A stretch of DNA of 64,000 nt from NCBI GenBank assembly GCA_037074705.1, contig CM073594.1, positions 61,190,509 through 61,254,508 on the forward strand, read 5' to 3'. The notes under the pieces are model-generated. The model ran no database searches and was not told where the DNA came from. It worked only from the letters and a program-made list of their open reading frames with translations. A program made the translations under genes and the position numbers. Source of the DNA: Zhengitettix transpicula. Taxonomy: Eukaryota; Arthropoda; Insecta; Orthoptera; Tetrigidae. Shown here piece after piece: positions 1 to 11,637 of this stretch. Position 1 is the stretch's first letter. Each line of letters starts with the position of its first letter.

Positions 1-560
1 CACCACCCCCTTTTCCTTCTATTTGTGTGTAGCGGGAATCCGAATAATTTCGCCAAAAATGGACTGGAAATTTAGGGGGAGGGCTGCTGGGACGATGTTT
101 ACTCTGGAAATAATGATTTCAATATATAAAGTAGTTCTGCAGCTCTCAGCCCCCACCCCGGGGCCCTCCCCACTCCTTTTATGAACCTCATCACGTTTCA
201 GGAGGAAAGTGAAATACAAGCGGGAAATTTTCATGCGCCATTTTGATTTTACTTTATAACTCACTATGAATATCATTTTTGGTTAAATTAAATAAATAAA
301 AAGAAACATCAGCCTGTGAGTCATTTACATAAAATGTATGTCTGTGTGTGTGTCATCTATGCGCTCCTAAGCCATTCATCTGTTTTCATGCGATGAAACT
401 TGTTGAGGTGTTGTGCGCACGGCAAAAAAATATTTCTCTCGGCCTTTCCAAGCGTTAGGCTACTCCCAAGTGATCAGGAGTGAAATTTAAAAACCTGCCA
501 AATCAGTTAATAATGTCGTCGAGTAATTACTTTTCGGAGTTTATATGATTAATAGTTTCT
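1..560. other. AT-rich intergenic DNA, nothing recognised
   Basis: No gene, RNA or clear repeat is visible. A short C/G block near 148-172 resembles the C-rich internal block of the H1 repeats that follow, so a badly decayed H1 fragment is possible but not shown. Confidence 0.5.
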
Positions 561-960
561 TTCCAGATGTTTTTCTGTATAATTTCAACCCCTTAAAGCC
601 CCAATAAGGGAGGGAAGTTACATAAAAGTAACGCGAAACAACCGAGATAGGTATCAAATCCAGGGTTATAGGCGACAATGAGTTTATTGCTTACATTCTC
701 TATGTTAGTTGAGTCGTATTTCAGCCCCTAGGTGTGGGGGTGGGAGAGGAATTTTAAAATATGCTTAAACGGCCATTTTTAGCGTCAAATAAGTAGTTTC
801 CGGGGAGTACTAAATTAATAGTTTCTTATTAAGATGGTTTAGTGTAATATTTCAACCCCTTACAGCAGAGGAAGACAGCACAACTGAGTCGCTGAGTTTA
901 ATTCACGCATTAACAATTGTGGTAAATAAATACCCGGGCAACTTAAGCTCTCAGATGACT
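561..960 (+). mobile_element. H1 Helitron-like repeat, copy A
   Basis: This is one of at least seven copies of a dispersed family here called H1. Hallmarks seen are an Ala-free, gene-free C/G-rich block around a 'cccctaggtgtggggg' core, the phrase 'gagtttaattcacgcat', and a terminal segment with 'acccgggcaac' near 930. In the better copies that terminus reads like a Helitron 3' end (GC hairpin, a few bases, then NTAG before T). Strand is assigned from that end. Bases about 594-765 are repeated in inverted orientation at 1537-1687. The element is non-coding and non-autonomous. The Helitron assignment is inference; the family membership is seen directly. Confidence 0.6.
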
Positions 961-1536
961 CTATAATAAATTTGTAACGTTGTAATCAAATAGAAAGGGC
1001 GTTTCATTCCTATTTCTTTTGGGATCTCTTCGAGTGTTTGTGTAGTGTGTTAAATTCTCAACCATTTGTACTCTTGTGAAGTGCAAAACATACGCCTTCG
1101 GGATTTTCTTTTCCACGGTTCTATAATAACTAATTTTAAATCAAAGTTTTCGCATGCACCGCGGCTGGCTTTAAATGGGGGTAAATGATCCGAGGGGGAT
1201 CGCAAGACGTTCCGGCCATCTTTTCCGCGTACTGTGGTCCGTTGTCCCTCGAGATCATGACAGGACTTTCCTGATTAGTCATTTGTGCATAGTAAATACC
1301 AGTCACCTTCTGGAAAGGCGTAGGAGTAATGCCTGCTTATGTTCAAAATCTTCATAAATCAGAAACCAGTCCAATTTTTTTAAGTGTGTGTTGAAACCAC
1401 ACATATTCATATACTGGATCTTTCCACCTTGCTTATACGACGAGAAACAGTTGAAAAGTCACCCGGAAATTACATAATATTCCAAGATCACTTGAGAGTG
1501 AAAATAACCTTTCCGCCAAATCGAAGCGGGTGGGAG
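961..1536. other. Spacer between inverted H1 arms
   Basis: Mostly unique AT-rich DNA with a short GC-richer block at about 1150-1260. The 60-codon frame in that block matches nothing I know and is probably chance. Confidence 0.4.
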
Positions 1537-1700
1537 GCCATATTTTAAAATTCCTCCCCGACCCCCACACCTAGGGGCTGAAATACGACTCAACTAACAT
1601 AGTGAAAGTAAGAAATAAACTCAATGACGTCTATCTCGGTTGTTTCGCGTTACTTTTATGTAACTCCCCTCCCTTATTGGGGCTTTAATCTCTGTTGTGA
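1537..1700 (-). mobile_element. H1 Helitron-like repeat, copy B (inverted arm)
   Basis: Reverse complement of copy A over about 150 bases with only scattered differences; for example 1631-1686 mirrors 595-650 almost base for base. Similarity ends near 1690. No terminus is visible, so this is a partial copy. Together with copy A it forms a long imperfect inverted repeat with a loop of about 770 bases. Confidence 0.65.
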
Positions 1701-2775
1701 GGATCAAAATCCTACAAATAATTACATTGTAGAGTGTTTGACGAAACCATCTTGTCAAACAATCGTGCGCGCGTAAACTTTGCATTTCCGAAAACGTTTA
1801 CCCACCTAAATTTTCCCCCCACCAGAGAGATTATATGCAAAATGTTAACTGTGTACACTCCACGGCTTGTATACCTAATAAACAAGATTATTTTATAGTA
1901 TAGATTAACAACGTTCTTTCGTTGCGAATACACGTTAATTAAATTAACTAACCAATTCAGTAGTTCTCATAATATTGGGGGGAGGGGGGTTAAAGATAAT
2001 TATATTGGTAATATTCACATTCAAATAAAACTACGGTCCAGACAGACACTCAATTTAAAATCATTTCTTTGGTTGTTCCTCAGCATTTTCAACTAATTCT
2101 TAACATGGAATCTACGTAGAGAAATCTTATTCCAATCATAACAGATTCATGAACGACAAAATAGTAAAGAAAGTTCGTTGTCATACAATCAATGAAGTTT
2201 TTAAAAAAATTAAATTGTCTTATTTTAGGCTGTTCTATTTTATTTAGAAATGTCCCACAGTTTTAATTAAAATTAAGATCAAATATTTATATTGGTAGAA
2301 AGTTTGGCTTGGTTCCTGATTTTTTGATATGATGATGTAATATGGAACAGGTATGAGACAACATAAAATAAAACCAATGTAACGGTTAACATGCAACCTA
2401 GAAAGAACTTACACAAGAACGATAGTCTAAGATTGCGTCCTTTTAAAAGGAAGAAAAAGGACAAAATAGAATATCACCGTAGTACAGTATGCGGGGAGAG
2501 AAAAATAGACGCATTTTGAGCTGTAATGGAGTCATAGAAGACTATGCTGACTATAGCATCGAATAAAGTTTCTGGTGCATAACGTTTGGCTTTTATTGCG
2601 CCATAATGTTCTTCTACCGGGGGGAGGTGTGGGGGGGGGGGACTTTTACTACCGAAGCAACTTGCCTTAATTTCGTGCATCATGTATTACTCGCTGGCTG
2701 GACTGTTGCCGTGGTATAAAAGATAGGGTCTTTATCTTTACTCCCGCGGCCGTAAAATGCGGAAATAATATGTCA
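1701..2775. other. AT-rich intergenic DNA
   Basis: No gene recognised. There is a G-run at about 2620-2641 and a similar G-rich tract at 1976-1990. The remainder is ordinary AT-rich sequence. Confidence 0.5.
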
Positions 2776-2779
2776 AAAT

Positions 2780-3320
2780 CGATCTGTGTAATCGTTAGTT
2801 TCTCTCTATATTTATTCCATCCACCCCATATCTCGATTAATTCTCTGCCTTGGTTCTCTCTCTTTATTCTCTCCCATTGTTCACTTCATTTAATCTCTTC
2901 GTTTAATCTCTTCTTTATTCCCTTCCTTTATTCTCTTCCTCTATTATCTTACTTTATTCTCTTCCTTTATCATTCACTTTATTCTCTCTCTTTATTTTTC
3001 CTCTTTATTAATTTTCATATTTAATATTTTTTCTCATTATTATTTTTCCGCTTTAATATTTATCCTCTTTATTTTTTCCTCTTTATTTTGTTTCACATTA
3101 TTCTTCCTCTTAATTCTACCACTATATTCTATTTCTTCATTATACCTCTTTATATTTACACTTTGTTCATCCTCTTTATTCTTTATTTTTATTCATCTTT
3201 CTTCTTTTTTTCCTGCACCTTTTTCTTTCTTTTTTCTCTTTCTTCTTTCTCTTTCATCTTTCCCTTCCTTATTTTGCTTCCTTCTGTCATTCACTTCCTT
3301 CTCTCTCTCTCATTGTGAAG
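2780..3320 (+). repeat. Polypyrimidine low-complexity tract
   Basis: About 540 bases made almost only of C and T with short A interruptions, built from loose repeats of 'ctctttattctc'. The Ser/Leu/Phe-rich frames through it are artefacts of this composition. Confidence 0.85.
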
Positions 3321-3367
3321 TTTATTAACGCCACGACAACCTGTGATGTAGAAACAGTTTTGGATTA

Positions 3368-3459
3368 TTTTTATTTATTTATATCGTCTACCTTATTTAT
3401 TTATTTCGTCTACCTTATTTATTTATTTCGTCTACCTTATTTATTTATTTCGTCTACCT
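3368..3459 (+). repeat. 22-bp minisatellite, about 4 units
   Basis: Units of 'ttatttatttcgtctacc' with a variable TTTA spacer repeat head to tail; the last three are nearly identical. The next 420 bases hold nothing recognisable. Confidence 0.8.
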
Positions 3460-3880
3460 CCTACGAAAAAATTATTTATTGGTAAAACGCTTCACGCCAG
3501 ACACACTGTTTTTCCCCAGAAGCTTTTTTATGAACTGAATGAAATTCTAAACAAAAATTTTAAAACCAATACAATTATTGTCTCAATGTGAATATTATTT
3601 ATGGAACCACTGAATTATTAAATTATCGAATAAGAGGTAAAAAGACATTTCTTCCCTCTTTGTATGCATTTATTTTTCTTTTCTTAGAAACAGACACTTA
3701 AAACGTAATAAGTAAACTTTTCTAACTTCCCTACCTATTATTCTCCGATCATGTAGAAAGGGAAGAATTCACGCACAGTTCCATATACTCGACGTCGTAA
3801 CTTACAACATAAGGCTGTCCTTTCTCGAATTCCAGTGTCAAACAAAATCGTTTTAATAATTTACAAGTAGTGACCAGCTA

Positions 3881-4128
3881 CCTTCTAAACTGGTCAAGGC
3901 ACGAATAATGGAATGCTGCGTCCCCACAGGAAAACCCTTCTCCCGCCATCGGAAGGGCATGGAACAAGTATCCAATGCCCGACCCGCCTGATGCAGGTTT
4001 TCTAGGCGAATGCTGGGTAGGGGCCCTAGTTAATCCTGGCTCCACCTCCCCGCATCCCCCCTTTCATATCACTTCCTATGTTATTAAAGGGTAGTTGCCA
4101 CCACGTGGATTATTACCCTTATTAGCCT
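3881..4128 (+). repeat. Conserved dispersed repeat K1, copy 1
   Basis: A GC-rich segment found again in inverted orientation at 50440-50790. The shared part includes 'gccatcggaagggcatgg', 'ggccctagttaa' and a C-rich stretch 'cgcatcccccctttca'. In the frame giving AIGRAWNKYPMPDPPDAGFLG (about 3946-4008) the two copies differ mainly at third codon positions, which suggests descent from coding sequence. An in-frame stop lies upstream, and a one-base length difference breaks the common frame there, so this copy is not an intact gene. I do not recognise the product. It may be a fragment of a transposon protein. Confidence 0.55.
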
Positions 4129-4289
4129 CTTACTCTAAACAAAACTTCAATATGGTTGGTCATCATAAAAAAATATATATTGTTGGATATAAATGTGTCT
4201 TCAGCTGGAAAATTGAATATTAAACTTATCGGAGCAATGATTGATATCACGGCTGTTATTGTAATAATGTCAATTTACAATATCTTCGA

Positions 4290-4700
4290 CCGCGTTGATT
4301 TAATGTGGGGAAAAAACTTCCTGGTCCATTACATGACATTAATATGACCCGCTCCAGGTGTCACCGTCCCCGCGATTTTTTTACGAATTTTACCGAGAGC
4401 CCCCAAGCTTGTTTGTTGTCCAAAGAGAGTGGTGCTTACTTTACGCGCGCGCCCAGAGATGATATTCGAGTCGTTCCAACGCGACAATATCGATAGCTCG
4501 ACAATGGCCCCTCGCTCGCTCCCTTAATGTAATTGGAACTGCGAAGGAAGGATGGATTCAAACGAGGCTGGCAGGAAATTATCAACGACATTAACGTTAA
4601 TTACAATTTGCACTCGTTCACAAGAGTGGAGTGTATCCGTCAGTGCGTTCTCCTCGGCATCTTTGTCGGACCAACAACAAGTCTGGAAATATAATCAGTG
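4290..4700. promoter_or_regulatory. GC-richer island, candidate regulatory DNA
   Basis: Unique sequence with higher CpG content than its flanks, including 'gcgcgcgcccagag' and homeodomain-type TAATTA cores at about 4596-4605. No frame resembles a protein. Candidate enhancer or conserved non-coding DNA by composition only. Confidence 0.2.
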
Positions 4701-5400
4701 TTGAATAAAGAAATTTTATCGGTGGTGTAGAAACAATGCTCAAGAAAGGAACTTGATTGAATTGAAAACTGATCACTTACAATAAGCCACAGGGTTCACG
4801 TAAGTAGAAAAAAACATTCTACCAGCTCATTTATTTCGATTATTTCCAATTGGATGATCACAAGCAAATATAAAAACCTTATAATCACTAACCAACCAGA
4901 TAATTTTATTTCTTCATTGACTATAGCTTTCAACTGAACGCCATTATCAATCCAAAAAATGATTTACGCATATTAATACAGTGTGACAAAATGGAGGCAC
5001 TGATCAGGTTCATCTGATTGGAGACTTGGGCCTGTTAATTAAATATATTTATTGTATACTTCATTATACAGTCTAAATAATTATTAATTTCTATAATAAT
5101 CACTAACGTAGCTAATTTAATGGTAATATCAGACATGTTTCAGGTTCTAATAAATTTTTGTTCTACACAAATCTGATTTGACTTGTTTATTGAATCCATT
5201 AGTGCCCTGTACAGAGGAAAAAGGACAAGTGAAAACGACCAATACAAATATAAAAAAATATATTAATGAGAAAAAATTAGAACAATACCAAAAATGGTAC
5301 AACTAATCACAAGTAAATAAAAAAAAATTAAATAAATGAGAATTTATACAAACGGGATTGGTAAAAGCTTATGTAAAAAAGGAAACATTAAAATATTTGT
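4701..5400. other. AT-rich intergenic DNA
   Basis: Nothing recognisable beyond A-rich runs. Confidence 0.5.
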
Positions 5401-6060
5401 AATATGCATTTTTCTTTTTTAGAAGTATTTCTTTGAATCAGTTTAAAAAGTTGTCGTAATTATGTACTCTTTTATTTAAATATTTTTTTCTGCATATTTT
5501 CCTGTTTTGCATTCTTTCCTCATTTTTTAATTTTTCTTCATTTTCGTTATTTCTCTCTACTTTGTAATATTTACTATTTATGTACTTTTACCTATTATGC
5601 ATTTTCTCCTATATGTGTTTATTTTCGATTAACGTACTTTTCCTATTTTCGGTCCTTTTTGGAAATTTGTTATTCAGTTCCTATATTTGCTTAATTGTTT
5701 TTTTTGTAACTTTTACTGTTTAGGTATTTTTTCCTCATTTCAATTTCGCTTCACAGATATTTAATATTATAAATTTCGTCAATTTTTCTTTTTTTAGTAC
5801 CTTTTATTTATATATTTTACCTATTTTTGTATTTACATGTTTAGGCATTTTTCCTTATTTTGGTATTTGTTGGGTAATTTTCCTTATTCCGCATAAATCA
5901 TTATTTCGGTATTCATCCTTATTTCGGCCTTTTCTCTAATTTTGGTATAGTTTCCGGTTTTTGTACTGATACGATTTTTGTATAGATTCTATTTTAATAT
6001 ATTTTTATATTACTGCTCTTACGTATTTTTCATTTTACGGCTGTTTGTGAACTGTTAAAA
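5401..6060 (+). repeat. T-rich low-complexity tract
   Basis: About 650 bases dominated by T with recurring phrases such as 'ttttccttatttcggtatt' at irregular spacing of roughly 20-40 bases. This looks like a very decayed tandem array. Confidence 0.6.
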
Positions 6061-6129
6061 ATTGGTTACATGATATCCTGTTTTCTAGTATCCAAATTTT
6101 CAAAACAACGCATTTTGAGTTTCACATGC

Positions 6130-6870
6130 AAAATGGCCGAGATTTCATTTTTTCTAACGCGTCGTGTAGGTACAAGCGTGAGTGAAGGCGCGGGCTACAT
6201 CAAAGTACAGAACAACATTCACAATTAATTTCACCATCCCTTCCTCTACCACGGTGTTGCAACATCACTGCGCTCTCATCTAATTATCGTGGGCGCATGT
6301 TCGCGAAGAAAGCAACACCGGATGCTCCCTAGCATCGCTCGCTTCCTACTACAACGCGTGTGTCGTAACATCCGCCTTCTCCCTCTCTCTATCTCTGTGA
6401 AGCGACATCTTCTTTTAAGTCAGTTACGAGTTTCGGTATTACATTAGGCGGAGCGCAGAGGTCGACGTCACGTGATTAGTTCCTCCGAAGTCAAAAGGTT
6501 CCCCCGGCCACAGGCAGAAATCACATTACATCCCATCAGGTCTACACACGGAAGGCAACTCGTCTCAGTGGTAAAGGTCACGTAAAAGAATATTGATTGG
6601 TTTTCCACTGCAATAAATCTCTGAACTAATTTGTATCTGCAAGGTTTAGTGCTGAATAATTTTCCTTCAACGGGATCAAACTTTATCCGGCATCTTTGAG
6701 ACCAATTGGGCAGAATGAAAGATGCAGATAACCTGATAGTTTTAGAATAAGCATTAAACACTGCATGACGTGTTGAACAAGGGTAGTGGTAACAGGAATA
6801 TTTATGGGAATTTTCCAAGTGATGAAAATATTGAAGAAACCAAAGAAAATTTCGATCAGTCATAAGTTCC
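6130..6870. other. Mixed unique DNA with GC-richer block
   Basis: 6160-6460 is GC-richer with several CpG dinucleotides ('gcgtgtgtcgtaac'). A 131-codon open frame lies on the minus strand at 6468-6863; its translation matches no family I know and has no repeats, signal peptide or membrane segments. Coding is possible but unsupported. Confidence 0.25.
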
Positions 6871-6888
6871 TGTTAAGTTTTATTACGA

Positions 6889-7290
6889 CCTATCTGGGTA
6901 CCCGGGGTTATCCGGGTTGTCCTAATTAAACTCAGAAACATCCATAACCCTGGATTTGACCCCAATATTGGTTGTTTTTGCGTTATTTTTATGTAACGCC
7001 CCTCTACCCCCACCCCTAAGGGTGTTCCTCTCTCACGCCAAAAGGAGTTAAAGTTATACACAAAAACACCTAGAAAGACACTATTTATCTCACTGACAAA
7101 CAAAAATATTTATTCGACTGAATTATCGGTCATTTAACATGTTTCAAAATTTCCACACCCACCTCTGGGGATGGTAATCGTGTATTACCCCCACCGTGTT
7201 TGTTTTCATTTCGCAAGGTACAGGATGTCGAAGTTTGGTGAAGTTTGCTCCACGAGTGTAGATTTGTATGTGGACCATGAATACATGCAC
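6889..7290 (-). mobile_element. H1 Helitron-like repeat, copy C, nearly complete
   Basis: Read on the minus strand it starts near 7290 with 'catacaaatctacac', passes the C-rich 'ccacccctaaggg' block, and ends at 6889 with 'ccgggtacccagatagg' (reverse complement of the plus strand). A self-complementary GC hairpin just before an NTAG-like end is the Helitron pattern. No coding capacity. It is the clearest single-unit copy and a useful reference for the family. Confidence 0.6.
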
Positions 7291-7399
7291 ACCAGTGCAA
7301 GTCTATTTTATTAATTAGATAATGGCAACAGCGCTTCCGCCTACGGAGATAAGATCACGAACCACGTGTGAAAAATGGCCATGATAAGAATTTGCCAAG

Positions 7400-7700
7400 A
7401 AGAAAACAAGCAAATTAAATTTAGAAATTCAGAAAAACCTGATAAAGTGATTCTTATGGATCAGGAGTCTGTGTTTCAATCAGAAACATGGGCGTTAAGA
7501 ATAAATACCGGGACAGTTATAAAGTAAAGTTTTTGAGAAGAATTGCACCAAAAAAAGGACAGAACGTTCTAAGAAGAGTAAATTAGAAGAGATCCATCTT
7601 GACTACTATTTTATAAAGAGAAATACAAACTGGATCGGACACATCATAAAGCTAAACATATTTACTACAGGATATCATCGGAGGAAAGTCACCAACATGG
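7400..7700 (+). pseudogene. Non-LTR retrotransposon reverse transcriptase C-terminal region, decayed
   Basis: Two peptide islands match the C-terminal region of many insect non-LTR retrotransposon ORF2 proteins: SETWALRIN (about 7478-7505; families usually have 'GSETWTLRK') and RNTNWIGHIIKLN (about 7622-7657; families have 'RRANWIGHILRRN'). Stops and frame changes lie between them, so it is dead. The catalytic YADD region is not present. Recognition is from the family's typical wording; a translated search would settle the clade. Confidence 0.65.
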
Positions 7701-8330
7701 CTCTCTTATTTTTAAAAAAAATCTCCTTCTCTGCAACTGTCCCAGTTCGCTAAATGTTTCGTGTACATTTGTAGCAATGAGACTGCCCGTTTATTGGGGG
7801 GTGCGGGTGGATGAGTGGGTGGAGCTAATAACACAGTCGGTCGTAGAAAGGAAATTGAAATGGCGGGGACTGATACACCAGCACCAGCAGCAAATATTGT
7901 AATCTATTGATCGGCAAGCTGTCTCCATCCCTCTCCCTGGTGGCCACTTGGTTCCTGTCAGCTGGGGCCTTGGTAGCGCATCTCCATGACGTACTTCACT
8001 TCATTTCACTTCACTTCACTTCACATCTCATGCCTTGGAAAAGTGACAAGCTCTCGAGGGGTGTCAATTTTACTCCGGAGACTACAATCCAAAACCTTTT
8101 CATTCCCACATTACAACTTCAAAAAAAGTCATTTTTTGTTTAGAATCGTCCCAAGAATAATGTTTTCTACCCCTCTTGATTTCTAAGTTGTTTCGGGTAC
8201 TCCATTTTGTGAATAGACAAGTAAAAGAAACGTCATGAAGGACGAAGGACAATGGTAGTCACAACTTTTTATTATTATTATTACTTAACTCGCGATTTTT
8301 GTACAAAGTGGTCCGCTCGAATGTCCCTAA
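7701..8330. other. Unique DNA with (TTCAC)n tract
   Basis: Contains a pentanucleotide run of about six TTCAC units at 7991-8025, and a G-rich patch at 7790-7825. The short frames through the run are repeat artefacts. Confidence 0.5.
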
Positions 8331-8339
8331 TTACAAAAA

Positions 8340-8690
8340 AGGATAGATACACAGAAGAGAGAAAAATCAACCAAGAAAAGAGAAACTTTAAGCAGAGAAT
8401 TGCATGAAATATAAATGAAATAAAAGATAGGAATAACCAAGAAAGAAAAGAGAAGAAGGCCGAAGAATAACTGGATCAGAGAGGAAATCGACCAATTTAA
8501 AAATTATAGAGATACTAAGACATGTAAGCCAAGAAAGTAATAAATAAGGCAGAAAAAGTAGAGGTGAGTAACAAGGTAAGTATACAGTAAAAGTAGAAAT
8601 TATCGTCATCAGAGAAACAATTGAGCAAATAGATATATTTATCTGACTCCATAGAATTATTAAGGAATACACCGGCCGAAATATATTGTA
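8340..8690. other. Purine-rich DNA, possible decayed retroelement
   Basis: Plus-strand reading near 8450-8480 gives RRRPKNNWIRE, which faintly recalls the 'RRGRPKKRWID' tail motif of non-LTR ORF2 proteins. The surrounding A/G-rich composition makes chance likely. Confidence 0.2.
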
Positions 8691-8730
8691 ATGATATAAA
8701 AAAGATTCAACATATTAATAAGAATATGCA

Positions 8731-8765
8731 CGACATATCGTTCCCCTTTTCGTAACTTCTTCAGG
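8731..8765 (-). ncRNA. Hammerhead-like motif, degenerate
   Basis: On the minus strand: CUGAAGA, one A, a short GUU...AAC hairpin, then GAUA in place of GAAA. The substitution in the GAAA core argues against activity. It belongs to the motif group linked here to Penelope-like elements. Confidence 0.4.
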
Positions 8766-9081
8766 TACAAATATAATTTTCTTAACAAATATGATTATAG
8801 AGGACATTACTTACAATATCTGTCTTGAGACATAAATTCATAATAATTAATAAATTGAAAAAATTGAAATCTGTTGCTCAAAATTATTCTTTCTTGTCCA
8901 AATATATGTATTTAAGTAACAATAATATTGATTCGAAAAATTTTGAACAATTTTAGATTAATAATGTTAATATGATTCAAGATTTAATACATAAGATAAT
9001 CTGGGAAATATAATTAAATTAATAAACTTAAAAAACAGCTAATTGGTCCGAAAATTGAACTAAAAAGATGATTACAATATT

Positions 9082-9119
9082 ACAACGTTTCGTTCACTAT
9101 GTCGGGACTTCATCATCGG
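9082..9119 (-). ncRNA. Hammerhead-like motif, degenerate
   Basis: On the minus strand: AUGAUGA (first C lost), extra A, GUCC...GAAC weak hairpin, then GAAACGUUGUA. Same orientation as the motif 350 bases to its left. Confidence 0.45.
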
Positions 9120-9480
9120 CAATAGGCAAAATTGATTTTGAATTTTGTATTTAAAATATATAGTATTAAGTATTTAGGTCTATTATAATTATGTATTACG
9201 TATTCTTTAATATGAATTCATATGTACTGACCGGATTCTCCTATAAAATATAAAATATAATCCACAGTCCTCTTGACTGTTCTTGAAAAATTTCTGGAGT
9301 GTGATGAACTTGTGATGAAGCATTGTAGAACAGTCTTAGATATATGACAGATACAGAACATCTAGTAGTGAAAAATAATCCCGATTATTAATTATTTTTG
9401 GGGAGGGGGGGGGGAATAACACAGTAGCTTGAAACTATTACAAAGCCCCAGGAAGTACTTGCTTGACACATAACTTATTG
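9120..9480. other. AT-rich intergenic DNA
   Basis: No recognised features apart from a G-run at 9400-9414. Confidence 0.5.
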
Positions 9481-9850
9481 TCAAAATAAAATATCACAAA
9501 AATGCCTTAATAAATAATAAATGTTGAGCTTCCACTCAACTGAGAGGAGCATCTCTCCACATCGATTCCTAATGGCATTGGAACTGTGTGCAAAGAGTTC
9601 GACAGCCCATATATCCTGGAGGAAAAACGACGTGGGGGTTTGTCGGAAGAAGACGTGTAAGACGAGTAGAATGGAATGGTAGATGGAGGCCGAAGAATTA
9701 TATAATGGACGTTTGGACTCTCAAGATCTCGAGCAAACTGAAGCACGGAGAGCTCGTCGTTAAACGACGAAATCTAAAAATATATTCGCAAATTAAGGAT
9801 TAAGGAAACAAAGCGAAACATTAATAGAGATATTCGAAACATATCCTTAA
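9481..9850 (+). other. Possible decayed retroelement coding tail
   Basis: GC-richer than its flanks. A 71-codon frame at 9588-9803 contains GRWRPKNYIMDVW, weakly like the 'GRPKKRWIDDV' tail of non-LTR ORF2 proteins. No second motif supports it, so this is a guess. Confidence 0.2.
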
Positions 9851-9984
9851 TAAAAACACTAATCGAAGAAGAAATAAATTGTAACCAAGTGGTCGAATGA
9901 AGTGTGCTTACAGTTTTTATTGATTTCCAATTTCTATCCAAATTTTACCACATGTTCCTTACGATCCAGGAACAAACACTGAGC

Positions 9985-10600
9985 ACTTAAGACACACCTA
10001 CCGCCACTAGGGCTGAGAGTGGAGGAGGTGGAATTCTAGAATTTTTAAGGTTATAATTTCAATTACAAAAAGCATTTAAAATAATTTAAAAACCCGTTAT
10101 TAGTGTCGATCAGGAATTATAGGAGTCGCTGAGTTTAATTCTCGCATTAACCTTGGTGGTTAATGAAATTTTATGTTCCTCGGCAAGGATGTTGACGTGG
10201 TTGACAAACGGTTACCGGGAGTTGTTTTGACCCTCTTTAAGTCACCGGGTAAATGTTTCCACATATTTGGGTTGGTCTCTATTTAGTTAAACGTTGTATT
10301 TCTTTACTCAATTAAGGTACTGATAGTAGTTTTGGACATTATTAAGTTAGAAAATATATTTTACTGTTCGTTTTTTTTCGACATTTTTATTTGATGTAGT
10401 AGGAGTATTCCCGAATACCGTCAGTCATCATCCTGGAATATTTGAAGTTAGATCTCGAAGGGTTATGTGGTGAATGTAAGCGGGTAAATGTTCTAAACAC
10501 TGGCGTTATTCATGCTGGTTAAAGAAAATGTCAAATTAATTCTTTCTCTCGGCTAATTTAAATAAATACCCGGGAATCGCCGGACACTCAGCTAGTAATT
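9985..10600 (+). mobile_element. H1 Helitron-like repeat, copy D, diverged
   Basis: Shares 'gagtcgctgagtttaatt' with copy A and ends at about 10596 in 'gccggacactcagctagt', the canonical form of the H1 3' end: hairpin-capable 'cccgggaatcgccgg', then CTAG before T. The middle differs from other copies and may hold an insertion or another subfamily. Confidence 0.5.
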
Positions 10601-11190
10601 ATATATTACAAATTCGTCCCTCAGAAGTAATTAATTAATTCAGTTCTTTTACTTTTACTCTGTTCCAAATACTACTATTCCTGTACTCGAGTGACGTCAA
10701 CTTTTGATAATTTTTTCTTCCTTTTCGGACTTTAATGTAGTCTTCCATCTATAATTCACCATTGGCTTTGTGTCATCCATACATTAGTAAGATCTGTCTC
10801 GTTACCGCGTTTCAATGGCTTTCTTCATATCGTAAAGTGGATTGTCCTGACGATTCCAATGGTGTGAGGTTCACGTAAACGGATTGTAATGGCGTTATTT
10901 ATCTTCCCCATTAAGTAAAGTGTAACAGATTGAGTGCAAAGCAGGGGGCAAAAGCTCCAAGTGCAAACTCCCTGTTGACTGCTGTGGATTTTCAGAGGCG
11001 CGGAGCCTCCATTACAACGTCACGAAGTATTAAGCAACAAGTAGCTCCGCTAACTGGATTCTCCTCTCTCTCTGGGTAACTAGTTTATGGACCTGAGTGC
11101 AGCATTGTCTACGGAGGGGGGTAAAGCCATACTGCGGGGGACTTTTCAAAGTTGACGCAACATAACTTGAAAAAAGTAACACTACTTTAA
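10601..11190. other. Unique DNA
   Basis: No gene recognised. A CRE palindrome TGACGTCA lies at 10692-10699. 10930-11150 is slightly GC-richer. Confidence 0.4.
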
Positions 11191-11637
11191 CGGTGAAGAG
11201 TCACTTTAGATTATCAAAGAAACCTGGTAGGTACTCACAGGAATTCGTCTCCAATTTTTTTCTTTCGGTGAGTGACAGTAACCCTCCATTATCCACACCT
11301 TGTAACGTAACGCGGGTTAGTATAGATAGGTCAAGCGGCCCTAATGTTACTGACAACTTTTCTGAACCTATTAATATCAAACATCATTCAGACAATTTCC
11401 ATAAGCGCCTTTACCACATAAAAATACATAATTCGTTCGAGGAAAGTTTTGTTTGCTTAAAACTATCTATTTTGTTTTTCAAAAACAATTTTTGTTTATT
11501 AAACTAAATAAAATCCTGGTTTATAATAACCAATAATCTTTTGAAACGTAATTTTTAAGACATAGGCTACACTGATGAACCATTGCAGCGTGTTCCAAAG
11601 ATAAATTATTATATATACTGTTATATTTATATTATAC
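11191..11637. other. Unique DNA with a 104-codon frame
   Basis: An open frame on the plus strand at 11193-11507 has a mixed composition up to about residue 85, then becomes F/L/N-rich like translated AT-rich DNA. No family resemblance. Probably chance. Confidence 0.2.

Noticed and set aside
2770..3318. Hydrophobic, membrane-protein-like frames
   Set aside because: They follow from the polypyrimidine tract (Ser/Leu/Phe codons), not from a real protein.
6468..6863. 131-codon minus-strand ORF as a gene
   Set aside because: No family resemblance, no flanking signals and no second exon-like block; mentioned within the region entry only.
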